A stretch of DNA of 64,000 nucleotides, taken from NCBI GenBank assembly GCA_038049695.1, contig CP142454.1, forward strand, positions 88,558,501-88,622,500, written 5' to 3'. Below the pieces are notes generated by a model that saw only the letters and a program-made list of their open reading frames with translations, had not been told where the DNA came from and did no database searches. The DNA comes from Cinnamomum chago. Its lineage: Eukaryota > Streptophyta > Magnoliopsida > Laurales > Lauraceae. Numbering within the stretch: position 1 is the first letter of the stretch; every line of letters begins with the position of its first letter. This document shows, in pieces, positions 58,501 through 64,000 of this stretch. The translations under genes were made by a program, and so were the position numbers.

Positions 58501-59837
58501 CCCATGGGTCCTATCTCATAGGCTACTTAGAAAATGTCTTGCATTTCAACAAATCATGCATCAAGACATACTTGTCAGGGAAAGAGTACGCCCAAGATCT
58601 CAGGAGTGGAGAGATCAAGGCCGCCTTCCTAGAGCTTGCTTTCATCAAGATATTCCTTGATGAGAATAAGAAGGGCTTTGTGGCTACAGGACCTATATAC
58701 GAAATCGGTGGATATGGCTTTGTAAGTATGTTCATTCTGAGTCGGCTCGACCGAGTCAAGTTGCCTAATTAAGCTAAGCCATCAAGTTGAAGTTGCCTTA
58801 ATTAGCCATCAAGTTGAATGAGCCTAACCGAGTAATTGGCAGGGCTGGACTGAACTACTAGGGTTGGCGACCTTCTACGTCGGGCCGAGTTTTTTAGCTT
58901 TTAAGCTAAGAGCCATGCATTTAGACATGACTCAGTGACCTCCTTTAGTAGTGTCAGTCCATTTGGGGCCTATTTGTTTACATGATATTTGAGAATTCTT
59001 TGTCAAGAAATACTTGAAATCACCAAATGCTTCCCCCCAGCCAAACTCACAAATGCTCAAGGCCCGGTAACAATTTTGAAAGCTAAAATTTGGAAATTCT
59101 TGAGAATTCTGTAAAAGCCGAAAGTATTAATTCTCAAAGATACATTTTTAGAAACTCAAAAATCAAGCAGGCAAAAGTGCTGGGGGATAGCCACTGGCAT
59201 CCTGTAAAAAGTTCCGGACAGCTTGAATTCTCATCACTAATTCTTGCAATACAAACGGCCCCTACAGGTGAGGGTCAGAAGTTTCATTTGCTTGTGGCTA
59301 AGCTCAGTCCTCAAGCATAAAAGGATTCCTTCCTTTCTGTTTTATGATTATATCAGTTCAAATAATGACGTACCTTTTGCTTCTTCATATTATATGGATG
59401 TTCTTCCTCAGGCGTTCTCAAAAGGTTCCGCCCTCGTGGGAAATGTAACCGATGAAATTCTAAGGTTAAGAGAAAGCGGGGAGCTCCGTAAACTAGAGGA
59501 GCATCTGTTGGTTTCTTCTCCTTCCAATAGTTCAGGTTCTGATACAGACGCCCAGGAGAGTAGCAGGTTGAGCCCAGACAGCTTTTGGGGTCTCTTCCTT
59601 ATCACTGGAGGAACATCGACACTCGTGTTTTTGCTATTTCTGATCAGTCAATTCCATAATAATCAGCGCAGGAAGAAGCCACACCAGAATCAACAGGTAC
59701 CTGAGAGGGATCATGCAATCAATTTAGCCTTGCCAAAGAGAGCTCCTCACATGGTTAAGGCCAGTGCGGTGCATGATCCTTACTGGTGGCACAATAAAAT
59801 TCAGCTGCGCAAGTTTGGAAGAAGCAACACCCTCTAG
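55588..59837 (+). CDS. GLR: GLR-B: glutamate receptor-like channel lacking the amino-terminal domain, 4 exons
   Basis: Exons are 55588-55878, 56921-57233, 58324-58721 and 59412-59837, with GT/AG sites and the same phases as GLR-A, giving about 475 aa. The signal peptide MSHFQSFLHLLLLLIAMEGW precedes S1 (MRIGVPVNS). The ligand-pocket Arg is R112 in IVANR. M1 is about 151-169, the pore loop 185-200, M3 211-235 with the canonical gate SYTANL (227-232), and M4 follows in exon 4. An in-frame ATG at 55417 would add 57 charged residues before the signal peptide; 55588 is preferred because it places the signal peptide at the start and matches GLR-A. No ANF/LIVBP domain is found upstream. Introns are 1042, 1090 and 690 bp; exon 2 is the same length (313 bp) in both paralogues. 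Predicted ligand-gated cation channel subunit. Confidence 0.9.
56170..56310 (-). mobile_element. SINE in GLR-B intron 1
   Basis: The minus strand carries an A-box-like TGTGGTTAAGCAC (near 56297) and a B box AGTTCGAAGC (56274-56265), and ends in an A tail (T-rich 56177-56203 on +). TGATTC at 56164-56169 and 56311-56316 may be the target duplication. Intron 1 of GLR-A (261 bp) lacks it. Confidence 0.7.
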
Positions 59838-60653
59838 AGTGCTCACAGTAAATCACCACTGCTCTTGGGCATACCTGGTCAGATGATAGCATACTTCATT
59901 CTTGGTTCACTAGTACAAATCACCTCTCACCCCTCTTCTACCATAGTATAATGTAATCTCCTCATTCTATCCTAATAAACAGTGCCTTCCTCCATATATA
60001 GCCTTCCACAGATGAAAATATCAATAATATCTATGGATTAGCCTTTCACAGTTGTATAACCCAGTAATGTGGCACTAGGACCCAATCTGACACTCGTCCA
60101 AAATGTATCCAACATCAGACTTCTTCCTTCCCCCATTTTCTTTTTGGAAAGGTACCCCAGTTGGATAAAAAGAAAATTGAGATTAATGGAAGTAGCAATA
60201 AGAAAAGAACTCAAGACGAGTTTTCAGGTATGGTTGTGAATAGCATAACACATATTTTTCCCTCAAATGTGTGTAGACAAGAGGGAGCAGCAGTCAGCAA
60301 AGAACCTGAGAGATTGAATGCTCTATGGAGCGGACCCCAAAAAGTTTGTGACAATGGATCCAGAACTATAAAATGATGCTACCCTAGTCTCAGATTTTAC
60401 AGGATGGTGTAATCAGCTAAAATTAGACCCAGAATTGCACCTGCATCGAAGGCGGAATCCCTTTCCACCAGCTCTTAAGCAGACACTCTCCCAGGGCAAT
60501 CCAATCAAAGAACTAATTGCAAACAGAATCTCTATATCATCAGCCAACCCAGTAGAAATCAGAATCCACATGAGGCCCAATTCAAGCAGAAGAGCCAACT
60601 GCTCTGCTCAGGATACTTAGAGAAAAGTACACCAACATGGAAGAACACTGAAG
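59838..60653. other. GLR-B 3' flank
   Basis: The first 60 bp repeat the GLR-A and copy-1 3' flank (cagtaaatcaccactgctc; cttgggcatacctggtcaga). Similarity then fades, and by about 60160 the sequence is unique. Open frames at 60161-60376 and 60413-60620 have no recognisable match. It separates GLR-B from the convergent gene ending at 60654. Confidence 0.65.
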
Positions 60654-61927
60654 CTAACGGTAAACCCTTCCTCTACCTCGGCCACCCCACCCCCTAACTC
60701 TTGCACCGCTTCTTCCACCGCGATATAAACCTTCCAATGCCCTGTTAACAAGTTGGCTCTGCACCTCGCCTCGTCTCTTCTTGTTAGCCACGGCAGCAGC
60801 CCCAGAACCATTAGCTGCAGATGCAGTGCGCTTGCCACTGAAAGACAAACAGGAATAAGAAGAATACAACACAGAGAAAAAACAGACAAGGAGAGGCTTC
60901 TTCTTTCCTTTCTTTTTTTTTATTTATTTATTTTGGCTAGGAGAGACATTTCCCTCACCTTTCTGCAGCAGCTAAAGAAGCAATTGGAGGTTTTGCTGCT
61001 TCTTTCCAAGAAAGGTTGATCTTCTTCTTATCCCCAATGAATGAAGGAGTTTTGGAATGCAATGGCTGGAAAAGGGAAAAGGAAAAAAGCTCAGAATGGA
61101 TGACATCAAGACATACCAAACCCTATAGAATAACATATATTACCTGTGTCATTGCCAGTATGTTGTTGCAGGTCCGCAATCCAGTCGTAGTGTTTTGTTT
61201 CTTTATTTTCTGAACGGCATAACAAAAAATCAGCTAAAAAAAAAAACAGACAGGAATTAGTAAAGGTGAACAGCTCACAAGAAAAAAAACTCACAATGTC
61301 AGCCTTAGCATCTTCTGTCTTAGCAGCAGCCATTGCCTTGTTGTGCTCCACCATTCCCTGGGTTAGTTTCTTCATAGCACTCCTAGCAAGATCCTCAACA
61401 TTTGTTAACCTGTCACATCAACATCAACAACAATCATTTATTCTTTTTCTTTTTTTTTTTTCTTTTTTCAAAGAGAGAGAGAATATTAATAGATGAAGAA
61501 TGTAGGACCCAACAAAATGGATAGATAGGCAAACCACCAAAAGTACAGCAAAATTATACAAAAGAATCCCACATAACCAAGCATGGGGAGAGTTTGACAA
61601 CGCGTTGGCTTAAGATCAATCAATGTATAGTTATATACTATACAGTCTTATGGAGAAATGAATCTAGTCAACATTTCAAAGAAAGAAAAAGAAAAAATAA
61701 GGTATTTGAATATTGGCGCAGGATGTCCCTTCAATAGGTTCTATGGCTTTTGAGCCAGTGTCTCATGATTAATAATTGGGCACACTGCACAAAAGATGTC
61801 ACAATATTATCTTTCATGAAACCAGGAATTTTCATAAAAACAAATCACTCATTGAATATCCACAGCATAAAACAAATCACTCTTATACCTTCTGCCACTT
61901 TCCTCGGTTGGGGCCTTTTGTTTTTTT
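60654..61927 (-). CDS. 3' exons of an unrecognised gene with a basic, Arg/Gly-rich C-terminus
   Basis: Four minus-strand exons join with GT/AG borders and consistent phase: 61409-61295, 61209-61144, 61065-60959 and 60837-60654 (TAG stop). A further 39-bp exon at 61927-61889 is possible. The first reads TNVEDLARSAMKKLTQGMVE, a helical amphipathic stretch; the third contains INLSWKEAAKPPIASLAAAE. The last has a nuclear-localisation-like NKKRRGE and an RG-rich tail ending RGWGGRGRGRVYR. The tail recalls RNA-binding or mRNA-export adaptors, but I do not recognise the family and do not assign a function. The 5' end is not found; upstream DNA to 62970 shows no clear exon. It is convergent with GLR-B. 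Confidence 0.6.
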
Positions 61928-62970
61928 CTGATTTGCATTAATATAATAAGTCGTTGCCAATCCAAAAAAATATTTATTCAGAATAATATAGTTTACTCTT
62001 TCATACAGACACTTGTCCCCAAGTGGCAAGGCAGAGTCAACATTCAGGTAGAAATGAAAAAACTGACGGCTTGCTCTAATGGCAGTCCCTTTCAGACTCA
62101 AAACAGTCTCTGAATGGAAGTTCACTGACATTTGACGAACACTGAACAAACTCCATCTTAAAATGACATGGGGACCGTTAAGGATGATCGCTGGATGATG
62201 TCTGGTTGTTGGGTGGAAAATCAGGTTGCTGGATTAGCTGAATGGCCATTGGTTATGGTGATATCATGGGCATGATCCCATGAAACCATGAACAGATGGA
62301 TCTAAAATAATTCGCCAGTGATTCAGAAGGAGGTAAAGCCAAAAGCAAAAGGGAATGGAAATGGGTTGCAAACGGGCTCAGATTTGAGCAATATGGTGGC
62401 GAAGATGACTTTCTGAGCTGTTGCATTGAGATTCACAGCAGTAAGGAGTCTGAAAAGGGGGTTGCAAGTTGTGGAATTGGGTATTCTATGGAAATGGCTG
62501 GACCAAGTATATCTTTGATCTACAAAATTGACGTCATTAAACTGAAAAGAGAATAACTGAAGTCAAGTTACAACAAAGATGTGTTTCATAATGAAAGGGG
62601 AACAGGGATGGACCATGGGGTACCGAGTTCAATCTGCAAACTTTTGGGTCCAGGACCATTCTTGGAGCTTGGAGATCAGCTTACAGTTCTAATAGATCTC
62701 ATCTGTAATGTAAGCTCTGATCTGTGATCAGAGAACAATGTAAAGTTAATTGGTTTTGAATTTCTCATATCGGATTGCAGATAGATATTGGATCTTGGTG
62801 TGAAATTTCCGACGTGGGCATTGAGGCTTAAGGTGCTGTGCAATGGCTTTAGAACCTTGATCTCGCAAATGTGAGTTGGAAGATATAGTAAAGAAAGTGT
62901 ATGATTGCAGAACATGACCAGATGTCCTGATTTCAGATGGACTTCGAGAAATCCCACTACCAGATGTTTC
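61928..62970. other. No gene recognised between the small gene and the LINE
   Basis: It may hold 5' exons or an intron of the minus-strand gene. A frame at 61883-62149 on minus overlaps the possible 39-bp exon, but the rest of it is not convincing. No repeats were seen apart from T-rich runs. Confidence 0.45.
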
Positions 62971-64000
62971 ATTTTTTTATTTTTTTGAATGGTTACTTTC
63001 ATTAAAAGCAAGAAGTACAAGAGATCTATACTGACCAGCTTACACCGAAAAGAACACCACCATCGAAGCCAAAAACACCAAAAAGTAAACAAGCACCAAC
63101 ACAGAGACAACGTAAAGAGCAACACACACCAACAAGAAAAGAAAACTGAACAGGCGCCATCCTGCAAAAAGTCAGACGTGAGAGTAATCCACTTCCATCC
63201 AGTTATGCATAATTTGGTCCACAGAGTAGGGTTTAAAATGTTGATCAATCAGTACCCAAGATGCAACCAAGAGGTTGAGTTTTTTTCCATCAAAGAAACA
63301 ACATGGTTGAATTTCCCCTTAAAGCATTGTAAATTTCTTTCCTTCCAACTTGTCCGAGTGACTACAAGAAAGGACAATCTCCACATCTCCTTCCCTCTGG
63401 GCGATCGAACTGGAGATTTCCAAGCTTGGAATAGGTCCACTATACAGTTCGGAAAAACCCAACTACACCCATAGCAATCAATCACTGACCTCCAAAGCAA
63501 TTGAGCAACCTTACAATTCAAAAGCAGGTGATCCACCGTTTCCTCTTCACTTAAACATAGGACACCCATTAACAACCTTTCCTCTCTGTCTTAAATTCTC
63601 CATTGTGAGGATTCTTTTCCTTAGAACACGCCATCCAAAAACTACAACTCTAGGAGTAGCCTTGAGCTTCCAAATGCTAACCATTGGGTTCCTCATATTA
63701 CTCCTTCCTGTAATAGAGGAGAAAAAATAAGACACTGAAGGAGCCATCCTTAGAGGCTTTCCACAGCCTTATATCCTCCCCACCTTCTGCAATGTATCCC
63801 CCACTCAGTTGGTTTAAAAGGGACATAAGCTGACCCACCTCATGCTCCCTTGGGCTCCTCCTCAATATAGGGGTCCAAACCTTCTGCTCAACTGAAAATG
63901 AAAGGTAACACTTGACCTTAGCCTCCTTATCCACTGCACTACTGCATAAGTCAGGGAATTGATTTGCCAAAGGCCGATCACCAATCCAAGTATCCTTCCA
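62971..64000 (-). mobile_element. LINE (L1-like) 3' end, runs off the right edge
   Basis: The minus strand ends in an A-rich tail (T run 62971-62986 on +) preceded by TTAATGAAAGTAACCATTC, a common end of plant LINE copies. Upstream lies a reverse transcriptase C-terminal zinc-binding domain (zf-RVT). RT and 5' regions lie beyond 64000. Confidence 0.85.
63249..63970 (-). pseudogene. LINE ORF2 C-terminus (zf-RVT), two frameshifts
   Basis: Three overlapping frames follow one another: 63970-63698 (GGEDIRLWKASKDGSFSV), 63747-63547 (SIWKLKATPRVVVFGWRVL, then ILTMENLRQRG) and 63575-63249 (CLSEEETVDHLLLNCKVAQL, then LWRSVI). Together they form the zf-RVT domain with its Trp-Lys...Pro and His-Leu-Leu-x-Cys motifs. 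Frameshifts lie near 63720 and 63560, so the copy is inactive. Confidence 0.88.

Noticed and set aside
62676-63474. Frames of 160-190 codons on both strands near the LINE end
   Set aside because: The + frame is antisense to LINE ORF2; the minus frame crosses the A tail and has no recognisable domain.

Overview
The window is nuclear DNA from a flowering plant. It has intron-split genes with GT/AG sites, plant glutamate-receptor-like (GLR) genes, and typical angiosperm transposons: CACTA, hAT, Copia, a Cassandra-type TRIM carrying 5S rRNA sequence, SINEs and a LINE. I cannot name the species. No bacterial features, CRISPR array or rRNA/tRNA locus is present.

The host backbone is a tandem GLR cluster. 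GLR-A (16250-19614) and GLR-B (55588-59837), both on + and four exons each, encode about 473 and 475 residues. Each is a signal peptide fused directly to the ligand-binding/channel module, with no amino-terminal (ANF/LIVBP-like) domain. A third copy is implied: 4975-5330 matches the 3' flank of GLR-A, but its coding part lies beyond the left edge, behind a CACTA element. The flanks 9278-16230 (before GLR-A) and 45454-55400 (before GLR-B) are also alignable, so the cluster grew by tandem duplication and then diverged by transposon insertion. Comparing the copies gives empty sites for several insertions.

Layout. 1-4974: 5' part of a CACTA element with an open TNP2-type transposase frame (minus) running off the left edge. 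4975-9600: GLR 3' flank with a deleted Tnt1-like Copia element. 9601-16249: GLR-A upstream DNA with two solo LTRs, a SINE and two MITEs. 16250-19614: GLR-A. 19615-20879: its 3' flank. 20880-45448: one Copia element (minus) swollen to 24.6 kb by nested insertions: a CACTA arm, long solo LTRs, a 7.1-kb CACTA that itself contains a Cassandra array and further LTRs, a fold-back element in the RT active-site codons, and a palindromic MITE. 46565-52395: a hAT element with an internal 1900-bp tandem duplication. 55588-59837: GLR-B. 60654 to about 61927: 3' part of an unrecognised minus-strand gene with a basic, Arg/Gly-rich tail. 62971-64000: 3' end of a LINE.

Function: the GLRs are predicted membrane cation channels gated by amino acids. 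Everything else except the small gene near 61 kb is mobile DNA, mostly broken. Target-site duplications (TSDs) read from the sequence support most element boundaries. All homology calls are from recognition of motifs, not from database searches.
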